38,497 bases of DNA from Saprospiraceae bacterium (GCA_013360405.1 JABWBR010000048.1:1-38497); one strand, 5' to 3'; positions 26,861-34,180 are shown, numbered from the stretch's first letter. Notes: a model not told the origin generated them from the sequence alone. Made by a program: numbers and translations.

Positions 26861-26907
26861 TCAGGAGGTAACTTCACCAAAATAATACCGGTTTAGTTAC
26901 CTCCTGA
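26861..26907. terminator. 13-bp perfect inverted repeat between convergent units
   Basis: TCAGGAGGTAACT (26861-26873) and AGTTACCTCCTGA (26895-26907) with a 21-nt spacer, placed between the RHS remnant (+) and the HMA gene (-). There is no T-run next to either arm, so it may be a Rho-dependent stop, an RNA-stabilising hairpin, or the end of the inserted segment. Confidence 0.45.
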
Positions 26908-26918
26908 CTTATCCACAA

Positions 26919-27530
26919 TTACTGCCGCTCATACTTACAACAGCCGTGCAGGTTGTCGTAAACTTCGTCTTTGGCGCGTACTAAATCCGTATCGTGGCCC
27001 ACAGCCGCGATAGCCTCGTGGATGGCGATAAGCTTGGTTTTCTTCGTATTGTATTCTACTTCTATTTGCTGCTTTTCGGCATCCCAGGTAGCTTTTTTGA
27101 CGCCTTTTACGCCCATAGCGGCCTTTTCGATGCGCGTTTTGCACATGCCGCAATTGCCGTGTACGGTGAATGTCGCCGTTTCTTCGTCATGAGCGCCTTT
27201 GTAGCTAATCGTCATGGCATTGTTCATACGGTTGGCTTGTCCTGATGCCCTTTCAATATTGATATCGGCAAGCGTATAACCCGCTTTGCTTACGCGGTCG
27301 GCAACTTCCTGTGTGCTTAGTTGAAGCGACGCGGGTACGGTAAACGTCATGGCGCCGGTCTCCAGCGCGATGACAAAGTTTTTCAAACCCTCGATATCTT
27401 TGAATTTCTTTTCAAGTCCATTGGCGCAAAAGGGGCAACCCAGTCCTTCTACTTTGGCGAAAATTTTGTCGGTTTGCGCTTGCGCAAATAAGGGGAGTAT
27501 GATGGCGATTAACAAAAGCATGTTTTTCAT
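26919..27530 (-). CDS. Periplasmic protein with two heavy-metal-associated (HMA) domains
   Basis: 203 residues. Signal peptide MKNMLLLIAIILPLFAQAQ; two HMA folds. The first (about 22-92) carries GLGCPFCANGLEK with a CPFC metal site. The second (about 115-185) carries HGNCGMCKTRIEK with a CGMC site. The C-terminus adds a further CC (HGCCKYERQ). HMA domains bind Cu(I) or similar thiophilic ions and pass them between partners. Being exported, it probably acts in the periplasm. It is the last gene of a leftward group with the OM barrel (21 bp upstream) and the HYC_CC_PP protein. Confidence 0.9.
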   Translation of the reverse strand: MKNMLLLIAIILPLFAQAQTDKIFAKVEGLGCPFCANGLEKKFKDIEGLKNFVIALETGAMTFTVPASLQLSTQEVADRVSKAGYTLADINIERASGQANRMNNAMTISYKGAHDEETATFTVHGNCGMCKTRIEKAAMGVKGVKKATWDAEKQQIEVEYNTKKTKLIAIHEAIAAVGHDTDLVRAKDEVYDNLHGCCKYERQ

Positions 27531-27551
27531 AATGAAAACATTTTTAATGAG

Positions 27552-28334
27552 TTATAAAATAAATCTGGCGCCGGTCAGCACCGAGAAATTGCGTTGTAAA
27601 CCAATAGGTAAATCTTGTTTCAAAGGCCATTGCGCCGACACATCGAATGTCCAGCGGTTCCAGGCGTATTGAAGTCCCTGTGCGTAAAATACGGCAAAGT
27701 GGTCGTACCTGCTGATGGTAATGCCCTCGTATTCAAAATAGAGGGTGACCTGCTTCACCGGGTACACCGGTTTGAGCAAGGGCAGTCCGAATCCGAGTTT
27801 ATAAGTCAGCATTTTGTGCATATGGCTCTCCTGTTCGGCGCTGAGCATATAGCCCACCTCGCCCTGGATGCCGTATTTGATGCTTTCAATGCCTCCTACG
27901 ATGCCCAGCATGGTCTGCCATTCCTGCATGCCCAGCTCGGGTGCAATGGTTTCTGCACCGGTGGGTATCACCTGCTTGGCTTTGGCGGCCACGCGGAAGG
28001 TTTTTCCGACACCGTCAACACGGATAAATTGGTATTTGACGCCCAGTGTAGCGTCGCCGATGCCGTTTTTATTGACCAACTCATTGGCGAATACCAGCGG
28101 CAGCGCGGCGCTGAGCTCCAGGTTGTTGCGCAGGTTGTAGTCAAACATCAGCGGCATGCTGCGCGACGAAAAGTAGTCGTTTTGCCGGTACAGGAAATAG
28201 GTGCGAATCGTGCCTTTTTTTTCGCCCAGCATGATCGGTTTATCGGTCAATATGGGCGGACCCTGCGAAAAAGCACAAGTGACGCTGAATAGAGCCGCCA
28301 GAAACGGCAAACCCACTTTAAGCTGTTTTATCAT
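27552..28334 (-). CDS. Outer-membrane beta-barrel protein, transporter-like (MetA-pathway type)
   Basis: 260 residues from the ATG at 28334, which gives signal peptide MIKQLKVGLPFLAALFSVTCAFSQ; the frame is open to 28421 but the extra 29 residues lack signal character. The mature protein is a series of amphipathic strands (NLELSAALPLVFANE, DATLGVKYQFIRV, FRVAAKAKQVIPTG, YGIQGEVGYMLSAEQ, KLGFGLPLLKPVY, WTFDVSAQWPL) ending LTGARFIL. The pattern resembles the phenol-degradation MetA-like family of OM barrels. By neighbourhood, a role in passage or sensing of metal ions is suggested but not shown. Confidence 0.78.
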   Translation of the reverse strand: MIKQLKVGLPFLAALFSVTCAFSQGPPILTDKPIMLGEKKGTIRTYFLYRQNDYFSSRSMPLMFDYNLRNNLELSAALPLVFANELVNKNGIGDATLGVKYQFIRVDGVGKTFRVAAKAKQVIPTGAETIAPELGMQEWQTMLGIVGGIESIKYGIQGEVGYMLSAEQESHMHKMLTYKLGFGLPLLKPVYPVKQVTLYFEYEGITISRYDHFAVFYAQGLQYAWNRWTFDVSAQWPLKQDLPIGLQRNFSVLTGARFIL

Positions 28335-28414
28335 AAAAAAACCTTGGTGTATGAATAAACACATTAAGCCATAACCCGATGCAAATTGCCATCGGGAAAG
28401 GAGTGCATAAGTGC

Positions 28415-28858
28415 CTAACACCTAAAGGTTTGAATGAGTACGGGAATGTCTCTTATCAGGGGAGGCGGCCGGTAACAGGCCGCGCTTTTGATGGATGGCA
28501 ATTCAAACGGTTCAGCGTTAAATACTAGAACCGGAATAGTGGCAAGTAATATTTTAGGCTTGGCCGTAGCTTTACCCTCTTTTAGGCTGATCTGGTCGGT
28601 ATGCTGTTTGAGGTAAGTCGATTGATCGCTGCAACAATTGCCCTTTTTGAATGCAGTTGCAGGGGTATCGTCAGCTTTGCAGTGGAGTTTGCATTTTTTT
28701 GGAGCCGTTTGTGCAGCGGTAGCATGGCAGTTCCTGGCTGCCACAAAAAAAGCCACCGATTGGAGCTCGTTTCGGCAGTAGTGTTTATTGACGACGATGC
28801 CGTTGGCATTCACCCAGATCAATAAAGCCAGAAAAATATGAAGTGCTTTGCGCAACAT
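28415..28858 (-). CDS. HYC_CC_PP family protein
   Basis: 147 residues from the ATG at 28858 (a GTG at 28876 is also open). Its N-terminal hydrophobic segment (LRKALHIFLALLIWVNANG) is a signal or anchor. The family name comes from three marks, all present: HYC (about residue 28, NKHYCRNEL), an adjacent CC (KGNCCSD) and a PP (YRPPPLIRDI), with additional Cys (NCHA, KCKLHCK). Cys/His placement suggests metal binding; family members in Bacteroidota are typically found beside copper or heavy-metal genes. First gene of the leftward group with the OM barrel and HMA protein, about 80 bp before the barrel start. Confidence 0.83.
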   Translation of the reverse strand: MLRKALHIFLALLIWVNANGIVVNKHYCRNELQSVAFFVAARNCHATAAQTAPKKCKLHCKADDTPATAFKKGNCCSDQSTYLKQHTDQISLKEGKATAKPKILLATIPVLVFNAEPFELPSIKSAACYRPPPLIRDIPVLIQTFRC

Positions 28859-28946
28859 GCCAGGTATAATTGACACAAAATTAACTCAATGCCCGCATTC
28901 AAGGTAAATAATGCAGGGAATTAAGATTTATTTATGATTGTGTCGG

Positions 28947-29016
28947 TTGTGAGTTATGGGTTGTGAGTTATGGGTTGTGAGTTATGGGTAGTGGGTTATG
29001 GGTTATGGGTTATCGG
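28947..29016. repeat. G-rich 14-bp (2x7) tandem repeat
   Basis: Three copies of TTGTGAGTTATGGG (28947-28988), one variant TAGTGGGTTATGGG (28989-29002), then TTATGGG and TTATCGG. The underlying unit is 7 bp with a GGG in most copies. Located between the HYC_CC_PP gene start and the CoA-transferase 3' end. Confidence 0.8.
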
Positions 29017-29051
29017 TTCAAGGTGCTGATTATAAACAACTTGCAATAAAT

Positions 29052-29099
29052 AGTCGTACAGTCGTACAGTCGTAAAGTCGTAAAGTCGCAAAGTCGCTT
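29052..29099. repeat. 8-bp AGTCGNNN tandem array at the CoA-transferase 3' end
   Basis: Six 8-bp units: AGTCGTAC twice, AGTCGTAA twice, AGTCGCAA, AGTCGCTT. The array overlaps the CoA-transferase stop codon by two bases. It has the same 8-bp period and AGTC core as the right half of the array at 3185-3265. Confidence 0.8.
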
Positions 29100-30384
29100 A
29101 AATCGTAATCCGCCACACCTCATAAGCCTCGCGCTCCAGCCGATCGCGGTGATCGGGATGCGCGATAGAAATGAGTTGCTTGGCGCGCTGGCGCAGGTTT
29201 TTGCCATGCAGGTGCGCGATGCCGTATTCCGTTACAATATAGTGAACGTGTGCGCGGGTGGTCACCACGCCTGCCCCTGCATTGAGCAACGTAGTAATGC
29301 GGCTCACGCCCGAGTTGGTAGAAGAGGGCAGGGCAATAATGGGTTTGCCCCTGTCGGAAAGCGAAGCGCCCCGGATAAAGTCCATTTGTCCGCCAACGCC
29401 CGAGTAGATTTTCGTACCGATAGAGTCGGCACAGACCTGGCCGGTAATGTCAATTTCGATAGCGCTGTTGATGGCCGTCACTTTAGGGTTTTGGCGAATA
29501 ACTGCGGTATCGTTCACATAAGCGATATCCAGCACGCGCACCAGCGGGTTGTCGTGTACGAAGTCGTACAATTTTTTCGTGCCCAACATAAAACCCGTCA
29601 CAATATGGTTGCGGTGTTTTTCCTTGTGTTCATTGGTGATTACGCCCCGCTCAATGAGATCGAGAATTCCATCAGAGAACATTTCAGTGTGGATGCCGAG
29701 GCCTTTGTGGTTAGTCATGGCCAGCAAGGCCGCATTGGGGATAGAGCCTATGCCCATTTGCAGCGTAGCGCCGTCGTCAACCAATTCCGCCACAAAACGC
29801 CCGATGCGCATTTCGATATCCGTGGGGGCTACTTCCGGCAGCGTGGGCAGCGGGTAATCCACTTCTACCACTTTGTGAAACTTGCTGATATGGATCACGC
29901 CGTCGCCATGCGTGCGCGGCATATTGGGATTGAGCTCGGCAATTAATTTGCGGGCGGTCTGGGCGGCGGCCAGCGAGGCGTCAACCGAGATGCCCAGCGT
30001 GCAATATCCGTTTTTGTCGGGAGGAGAAACCTGCAGCATGGCCGCGTCTAAGGGCAATGTCCGCCTTCTGAAAAGATTAGGTACTTCGCTCAAAAACACG
30101 GGAATATAATCGGCAACGCCTTCTTGTACGGCTTTGCGAATATTACCTCCGACAAACAAGTTATTTACGCGAAAGCTTTTTCTGTTTTCGGGCAGGGTAA
30201 AAGGAGCTTCTGCTTCCGTGTGCAAATGTACAAGTTCTACGTCGCGCAACTCGCCCGCCCTGCCGGCCAGTGCATTGATCAATATTCGCGGCGCAGCGCC
30301 TGCGGTATGTATAAAAACCCGTTCGCCTGAAGCGATAATCGATACGGCTTCTTCCGGCGTAACAGCTTGATAATTGTTATTCAT
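29098..30384 (-). CDS. Acetyl-CoA hydrolase/transferase family (4-hydroxybutyrate CoA-transferase-like)
   Basis: 428 residues, cytoplasmic. This family of class I CoA-transferases moves CoA from acetyl-CoA to carboxylic acids such as 4-hydroxybutyrate or butyrate. The catalytic glutamate lies in HTEMFSDG (about residue 234), preceded by the oxyanion/CoA-binding stretch LQMGIGSIPNAALLAM. Conserved TGFMLGTKKLYDFV, QVCADSIGTKIYSGVGGQMDFIRGA and SSTNSGVSRI blocks fit this subgroup. Length is normal. Its start is 18 bp beyond the tRNA-Ser terminator, so it needs its own promoter, which I could not locate. The exact acceptor acid is not shown by sequence. Confidence 0.92.
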   Translation of the reverse strand: MNNNYQAVTPEEAVSIIASGERVFIHTAGAAPRILINALAGRAGELRDVELVHLHTEAEAPFTLPENRKSFRVNNLFVGGNIRKAVQEGVADYIPVFLSEVPNLFRRRTLPLDAAMLQVSPPDKNGYCTLGISVDASLAAAQTARKLIAELNPNMPRTHGDGVIHISKFHKVVEVDYPLPTLPEVAPTDIEMRIGRFVAELVDDGATLQMGIGSIPNAALLAMTNHKGLGIHTEMFSDGILDLIERGVITNEHKEKHRNHIVTGFMLGTKKLYDFVHDNPLVRVLDIAYVNDTAVIRQNPKVTAINSAIEIDITGQVCADSIGTKIYSGVGGQMDFIRGASLSDRGKPIIALPSSTNSGVSRITTLLNAGAGVVTTRAHVHYIVTEYGIAHLHGKNLRQRAKQLISIAHPDHRDRLEREAYEVWRITI

Positions 30385-30401
30385 GAGCGTCGTTTTGAGA
30401 T

Positions 30402-30439
30402 AAAAAAATCCTTTGTATGTACATGACTTACAAAGGATT
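30402..30439 (-). terminator. Rho-independent terminator of tRNA-Ser
   Basis: An 11-bp perfect stem (AATCCTTTGTA/TACAAAGGATT, 30407-30417 with 30429-30439), 11-nt loop, then on the minus strand a run of seven T (A-run 30402-30408). It starts 8 bp after the tRNA 3' end. Confidence 0.88.
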
Positions 30440-30446
30440 GGAATTG

Positions 30447-30533
30447 CGGAGATGGAGGGATTCGAACCCCCGGTACCCGCGAAGGTACACTTGATTTCGA
30501 GTCAAGCCCGATCAACCGCTCTGGCACATCTCC
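30447..30533 (-). tRNA. tRNA-Ser (CGA anticodon)
   Basis: On the minus strand the 87-nt sequence starts GGAGATG, pairing with CATCTCC at the 3' end; discriminator G, as expected for serine. The anticodon stem CTTGA/TCAAG encloses the loop CTCGAAA, so the anticodon is CGA (reads UCG). A long variable arm (GTACC...GGTAC) and T-arm GGGGTTCGAATCCC are present. CCA is not encoded (CAA follows). A terminator follows directly. Confidence 0.95.
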
Positions 30534-30675
30534 AGTCAATTACTATCTGGCATATTTAGTTCAAAAACGTCGCAAAGATAGGCATTGCATATCGGATGCG
30601 CAAGATAAACAAGCTTATAAAAACCTGTTTTTATTTATTAACGCAATGTTAACGGAAAATACAGTCAAAGTTATG

Positions 30676-30706
30676 CTTGAAAATATCAGAAAAAGTAGTA
30701 CATTTG
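30676..30706 (+). promoter_or_regulatory. Promoter of the geranylgeranyl-reductase-family gene leader
   Basis: CTTG (30676-30679), 19 nt, TACATTTG (30699-30706): a good Bacteroidota promoter. Transcription would start around 30712, so the leader before the flavoprotein gene is about 100 nt and begins roughly five bases before the ATG of a small ORF. Confidence 0.65.
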
Positions 30707-30716
30707 GGCACCAACT

Positions 30717-30830
30717 ATGAACGACACCATCACGAAAGCCTGGCAATCTACCTTCCAACACGACAAACATCCACTCCTTCAGCCAGGCTTTCTTTTTTAT
30801 CCGCCAGTTCATGAAATACATCAATTCTAA
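30717..30830 (+). CDS. Possible 37-residue leader peptide
   Basis: A small ORF starting MNDTITKAWQ and ending HEIHQF, read from 30717 to TAA at 30828-30830. It starts about five nt after the predicted transcription start and overlaps the start of the flavoprotein gene (ATG 30811, +1 frame) by 20 nt. The terminator-like hairpin at 30734-30798 lies within it, so ribosomes on this ORF would disrupt the hairpin. Composition shows four His and no run of one residue, so no clear amino-acid signal. Whether it is translated is not known. Confidence 0.35.
   Translation: MNDTITKAWQSTFQHDKHPLLQPGFLFYPPVHEIHQF
30734..30798 (+). terminator. Attenuator-like terminator in the 5' leader
   Basis: Perfect 11-bp stem GAAAGCCTGGC (30734-30744) and GCCAGGCTTTC (30782-30792), 37-nt loop, followed by six T (30793-30798). 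It is 12 nt before the ATG at 30811. No + strand gene lies upstream for it to end (tRNA-Ser is on the other strand), so it most likely stops transcription within the leader of the flavoprotein gene. Confidence 0.65.
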
Positions 30831-32073
30831 GGTTTGTATCGTCGGCGCAGGCCCCGGCGGCGTGGCCGCTGCGCTCAAACTCAGCTATGACGGCATTCCG
30901 AGTGTGTTACTCGACAAGTCGGTATTCCCCCGCGACAAGGTTTGCGGCGACGCCATCAGCGGCAAAGTGACTACGCTGCTCAACCGGCTCGACCCCGCTA
31001 TCCTCGAGCGATTCCAGGCTACCGGCGCCCAAATCGACGTGTGGGGCATTCGCTTTGTAGCGCCCAACGGCAAACCGCTCGATATTCCCTTTCACCCCAA
31101 CTATATCCGCAACGAACGCGCTGCGCCGGGTTATGTGGCCAAGCGATGGGATTTCGACCAGTTTCTCATTGAAGAGGTAAAGCGCAGGCCCGATATCAAA
31201 TTACTCGAAGGTGTGGCCGCTGCCCATTACGAACAAATACCCAGGGGCTGGCGCATTACCGATGAGGCACGCCATATTATAATAGAGACCGACCTGCTTA
31301 TCGTGGCCGACGGCGCCCATTCGTCGTTCAGCAGAAAACACGCCGGATTGGTCAAAGACGACAGCCACTATGCCGCCGCAATCAGGGCCTATTATACTAA
31401 TGTATCGGGTTTTTCAACCGATAATTTTATCGAACTCCATTTTTTAAAACCCCTGTTGCCGGGATATTTCTGGGTGTTTCCGCTGCCCGGCGGCAATGCC
31501 AACGTAGGCCTGGGCATCCGCAGCGACGTAGTGAAACGCCGCCGGATCAACCTCTCCAAAACCCTCGATGAATTGCTGGCCGATTATCCCACTTTGCGCG
31601 AACGCTTTCAACACGCAAGCAGGGTGGGAGAGGCCAAAGGATACGGTCTGCCGTTGGGGTCTAAATCCAGGCCCATCTCCGGCCGCCACTATATGCTGGT
31701 GGGCGACGCCGCTTCGCTGGTAGACCCCCTCACCGGCGAGGGCATCGGCAACGCCTTTTACAGCGGTTTTATCGCCGCCGACCAGGCCAAAGCCTGCCTT
31801 GAAACCGGCGACTTCAGCCCCGAATTCCTTAAAGCCTACGATCAGCGGGTGGCCCGCGTACTCGGCTCTGAAATGAAACTCAGCTACCGCCTCCAACGCA
31901 TCATGACCAAAGCGCCGCTGGTGAATATCGTAGCCAACATCATTACCGGCAACCCGCGCATTCGCTATGTATTGTCGGCGATGTACAACGATTTCAACCT
32001 GCGCGAACAACTCGCCAAACCCTTGTTTTGGTGGAACATGTGGAGAGGCAAAAAAATTGATATAGAACAATAA
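30811..32073 (+). CDS. Geranylgeranyl reductase family FAD-dependent oxidoreductase
   Basis: 420 residues. N-terminal Rossmann motif CIVGAGPGGVAAAL, then PRDKVCGDAISGKV, the hallmark of the geranylgeranyl-reductase branch of flavoproteins, and the second FAD motif VGDAASLVDPLTGEGIG near residue 300. The RWDFDQFLI segment fits the family. Family members reduce isoprenoid double bonds or hydroxylate aromatics; in Bacteroidota, the substrate (for example menaquinone, carotenoid or lipid precursors) cannot be fixed from sequence. No isoprenoid genes lie beside it. It is the only + gene between the divergent tRNA and rpsF, and its leader carries a promoter, small ORF and attenuator-like hairpin. 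Confidence 0.9.
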   Translation: MKYINSKVCIVGAGPGGVAAALKLSYDGIPSVLLDKSVFPRDKVCGDAISGKVTTLLNRLDPAILERFQATGAQIDVWGIRFVAPNGKPLDIPFHPNYIRNERAAPGYVAKRWDFDQFLIEEVKRRPDIKLLEGVAAAHYEQIPRGWRITDEARHIIIETDLLIVADGAHSSFSRKHAGLVKDDSHYAAAIRAYYTNVSGFSTDNFIELHFLKPLLPGYFWVFPLPGGNANVGLGIRSDVVKRRRINLSKTLDELLADYPTLRERFQHASRVGEAKGYGLPLGSKSRPISGRHYMLVGDAASLVDPLTGEGIGNAFYSGFIAADQAKACLETGDFSPEFLKAYDQRVARVLGSEMKLSYRLQRIMTKAPLVNIVANIITGNPRIRYVLSAMYNDFNLREQLAKPLFWWNMWRGKKIDIEQ

Positions 32074-32090
32074 GATTTTGAATTATTTCT

Positions 32091-32098
32091 TACCTTTG
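32091..32098 (+). promoter_or_regulatory. -7 element for the rpsF-rpsR-rplI operon
   Basis: TACCTTTG matches TAnnTTTG 40 nt before the rpsF ATG. No TTTG occurs at the usual -33 distance; one is only 10 nt upstream (32077-32080). Confidence 0.45.
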
Positions 32099-32137
32099 CA
32101 GCCGTTTTGTTCATTTTTTAATAAATATGTCTGATTA

Positions 32138-32593
32138 ATGAAACAACTAGAGGTAACGTTCATCGTCGATCCCGTGCTGTCTGGCGATGAAATCCAAGCG
32201 ACAGCTCAGACATACGTCGATCTGCTAAAGAACAACGGCTGCACCATTGTGCACGTAGATGACATGGGCCTGCGTACGCTGGCTTTCCCCATCCGCAAGC
32301 GCAATTCCGGCGTCTATTTCTGCATTGAATTCCAGACGCCTACCGGCAGCATTATCGACAACATGGAGCTGGCGCTGCGCCGCGATGAGCGCATTATGAG
32401 ATTCCTTACAGTGAAACTCGACAAGTACGGTGTTAAGTACAACGAAGACAAACGCAACGGTCTTATCGGCAAGAAAAGCAGAAGACAGGACAAAAAAGAA
32501 GCTGCACCTGCTGTGGCCGCACCTGTCGCCCCTGTTGCTCCTGCGGTAGAAGCACCGGTTGTGAAGGCGCCATTGGCCGAAGAAGAGGAATAA
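32138..32593 (+). CDS. rpsF: 30S ribosomal protein S6
   Basis: 151 residues. Residues 1-100 carry the S6 fold, with the Bacteroidota-typical N-terminus (QLEVTFIVDPVLSGDEIQATAQTYVD) and the segment MGLRTLAFPIRKRNSGVYFCIEF. It binds S18 on the 30S platform. The C-terminal ~40 residues (AAPAVAAPVAPVAPAVEAPV, acidic end EEEE) are a low-complexity Ala/Pro/Val extension that makes it longer than E. coli S6. First gene of the conserved rpsF-rpsR-rplI operon. Confidence 0.97.
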   Translation: MKQLEVTFIVDPVLSGDEIQATAQTYVDLLKNNGCTIVHVDDMGLRTLAFPIRKRNSGVYFCIEFQTPTGSIIDNMELALRRDERIMRFLTVKLDKYGVKYNEDKRNGLIGKKSRRQDKKEAAPAVAAPVAPVAPAVEAPVVKAPLAEEEE

Positions 32594-32635
32594 TCTTCGC
32601 GTCTTTTCCATTGTTCACTTTTAAAGTAGATCTTT

Positions 32636-32905
32636 ATGGCTACGTCTAAAGACGATATTAAGTTTCTAAGCAATCCTAAGATCGGCCAAAAACGCAAGAA
32701 GTATTGCCGTTTTCGCCGTTTCGGTATCAAATATATCGACTACAAGGATCCCAGCTTTCTAATCCAGTTTGTAAACGAGCAGGGCAAGATTTTGCCGCGT
32801 CGTATTACGGGCAACTCACTGAAGTACCAGCGCAAAGTAACGGTAGCTATCAAACGCGCCCGTCACCTGTCCCTGATGCCCTACGTAACCGACTTGTTGA
32901 AGTAA
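32636..32905 (+). CDS. rpsR: 30S ribosomal protein S18
   Basis: 89 residues. The C-terminal RNA-binding block shows the family pattern: [51 protein letters not shown] (matched as separate conserved parts). It forms a heterodimer with S6 and contacts 16S rRNA. It lies 42 bp after rpsF and 45 bp before rplI on the same strand. No zinc-binding Cys set is seen (one Cys near the N-terminus only). Confidence 0.97.
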   Translation: MATSKDDIKFLSNPKIGQKRKKYCRFRRFGIKYIDYKDPSFLIQFVNEQGKILPRRITGNSLKYQRKVTVAIKRARHLSLMPYVTDLLK

Positions 32906-32950
32906 TTGGCTGCTTAAGGCTTTTTTGTAAAAAATTAAACGCAGACCATC

Positions 32951-33397
32951 ATGGAAATTATCCTTTTGCAAGATATAGATAAGGTAGGCGATAAGCACAC
33001 GATCGTTACCGTTCGCAACGGTTACGGCCGCAACTACCTCATCCCGCAAGGCCTGGCTATCGTAGCCAATGCAACTAACCGCAATATGCTGGAAGATCTC
33101 AAGCGCCGCGAAGCGACCGTCGAGTCGAGGCGTTTGTCGGAGTACCAGGCTATTGCCGATAAACTGCAGGGCGCCGTGCTCAAAATTGGCGCTAAAGTAG
33201 GTACCAGCGGTAAGATCTTCGGCAGCGTTACCAACGTTCAGTTGGCCAACGCCCTGAAAGAACAATACGAAGTGGAAATCGAAAGAAGAAAGATTTCTAT
33301 TCCGGAAGAAGTGAAAATGCTCGGCGCTTACAAGGCTATCCTCGCCCTTCACAAAGAAGTTCACGTAGAGATAGACTTCGAGGTAATCGCAGAATAA
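32951..33397 (+). CDS. rplI: 50S ribosomal protein L9
   Basis: 148 residues, normal length. The N-domain (MEIILLQDIDKVGDKHTIV...NGYGRNYLIPQGLA) binds 23S rRNA near the L1 stalk. A long connecting helix (about 40-75) precedes the C-domain with GKIFGSVTNVQLANAL and a typical beta-rich end. Third gene of the operon; a 44-bp perfect palindrome follows its stop by 4 bp and should end transcription. Confidence 0.97.
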   Translation: MEIILLQDIDKVGDKHTIVTVRNGYGRNYLIPQGLAIVANATNRNMLEDLKRREATVESRRLSEYQAIADKLQGAVLKIGAKVGTSGKIFGSVTNVQLANALKEQYEVEIERRKISIPEEVKMLGAYKAILALHKEVHVEIDFEVIAE

Positions 33398-33401
33398 TTT
33401 T

Positions 33402-33445
33402 TTTTGAGGGTAGAGACGCAAAATTTTGCGTCTCTACCCTCAAAA
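33402..33445. terminator. 44-bp perfect palindrome, bidirectional terminator
   Basis: Arms TTTTGAGGGTAGAGACGCAAAA (33402-33423; given as positions plus core GTAGAGACGC) and its exact reverse complement at 33424-33445, no spacer. With flanking T on both strands it can stop both rplI (+) and the convergent YgjP-like gene (-), whose stop and last codon lie inside it. The core GTAGAGACGC...GCGTCTCTAC resembles palindromic repeats scattered in other bacterial genomes, so this may be a domesticated mobile repeat. Confidence 0.85.
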
Positions 33446-34180
33446 CCGGCACAAATGCCCGTTTTCACTCAGCCATTTCTCCCGTAGCTTATATTCCGGC
33501 ATAGCCGTCTCCACTAGTTTCCAGAACCGCGGCGAGTGATTCAACTCGATCCGGTGAGCCAATTCGTGTACGATCACATAGTCGATCACTTCGTCGGGCG
33601 CAAACAGCAAGCGCGTCGACAGGTTGATATTGCCCTTCGCCGAGCAACTGCCCCAGTTGGAATGGTTGTATTTAAGCCTGACACCTTTTATGCTCACCTT
33701 AAAATGCTGCTCGTTGAGGGCCAGTACCCGGCGGGTAATATCATATTGAAAATCTCCCGCGATCAATCGGCTTAGCAAATGCTCAATGGCTTTCTGCCGG
33801 TCTGCCTGACTGGCATACGAACTCAGTCGCAAATGCAGGATGCCGTCTTTTAAACGCCCTGTGTGCGAAGCGCCTTCGGTTTCTTCCAGACGGAGTTGGT
33901 ACATTCGCCGCCCCACCCAGAAGATATCTTCGTCGCGGTATATTTTAATGGCAAATTGGGCGAGCAGGCCCGGTTTTTGTTGCAACTGGCGCGTGATCCA
34001 GCCCGTAAACCGCTCCCACTGGGCCGCCTCTTCGGCTTCGGTAAGTATGGCAGGCAGACGTAGCGTGACGGCCCGCTTACCCACCGCAAAGCGAATGCTA
34101 TGCCTGCGCTCGCGCACAATGGTCACCGGTATGCATTGCCCGCCAATTTCAATCTCGCGTTGTGAAATCTGGTTTTTCAT
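33440..34180 (-). CDS. YgjP-like (DUF45) zinc metallopeptidase
   Basis: 246 residues from the ATG at 34180 (a GTG at 34186 is also open). Zinc motif HELAH (residues 205-209) plus third ligand H215 (ELNHSPRFW) matches the M48-related YgjP/SprT-like family of cytoplasmic metallopeptidases of unknown substrate. The conserved block SNWGSCSAKGNINLSTRLLFAPDEVIDYVIVHE is present (read as motif). The stop codon and final Phe are inside the 44-bp palindrome shared with rplI. Divergent from the GT2 gene at 34224. Confidence 0.9.
   Translation of the reverse strand: MKNQISQREIEIGGQCIPVTIVRERRHSIRFAVGKRAVTLRLPAILTEAEEAAQWERFTGWITRQLQQKPGLLAQFAIKIYRDEDIFWVGRRMYQLRLEETEGASHTGRLKDGILHLRLSSYASQADRQKAIEHLLSRLIAGDFQYDITRRVLALNEQHFKVSIKGVRLKYNHSNWGSCSAKGNINLSTRLLFAPDEVIDYVIVHELAHRIELNHSPRFWKLVETAMPEYKLREKWLSENGHLCRF

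Noticed and set aside
28947-29099. Possible CRISPR array
   Set aside because: Units of 7-14 bp are directly adjacent with no unique spacers and no cas genes are present; these are simple tandem repeats.
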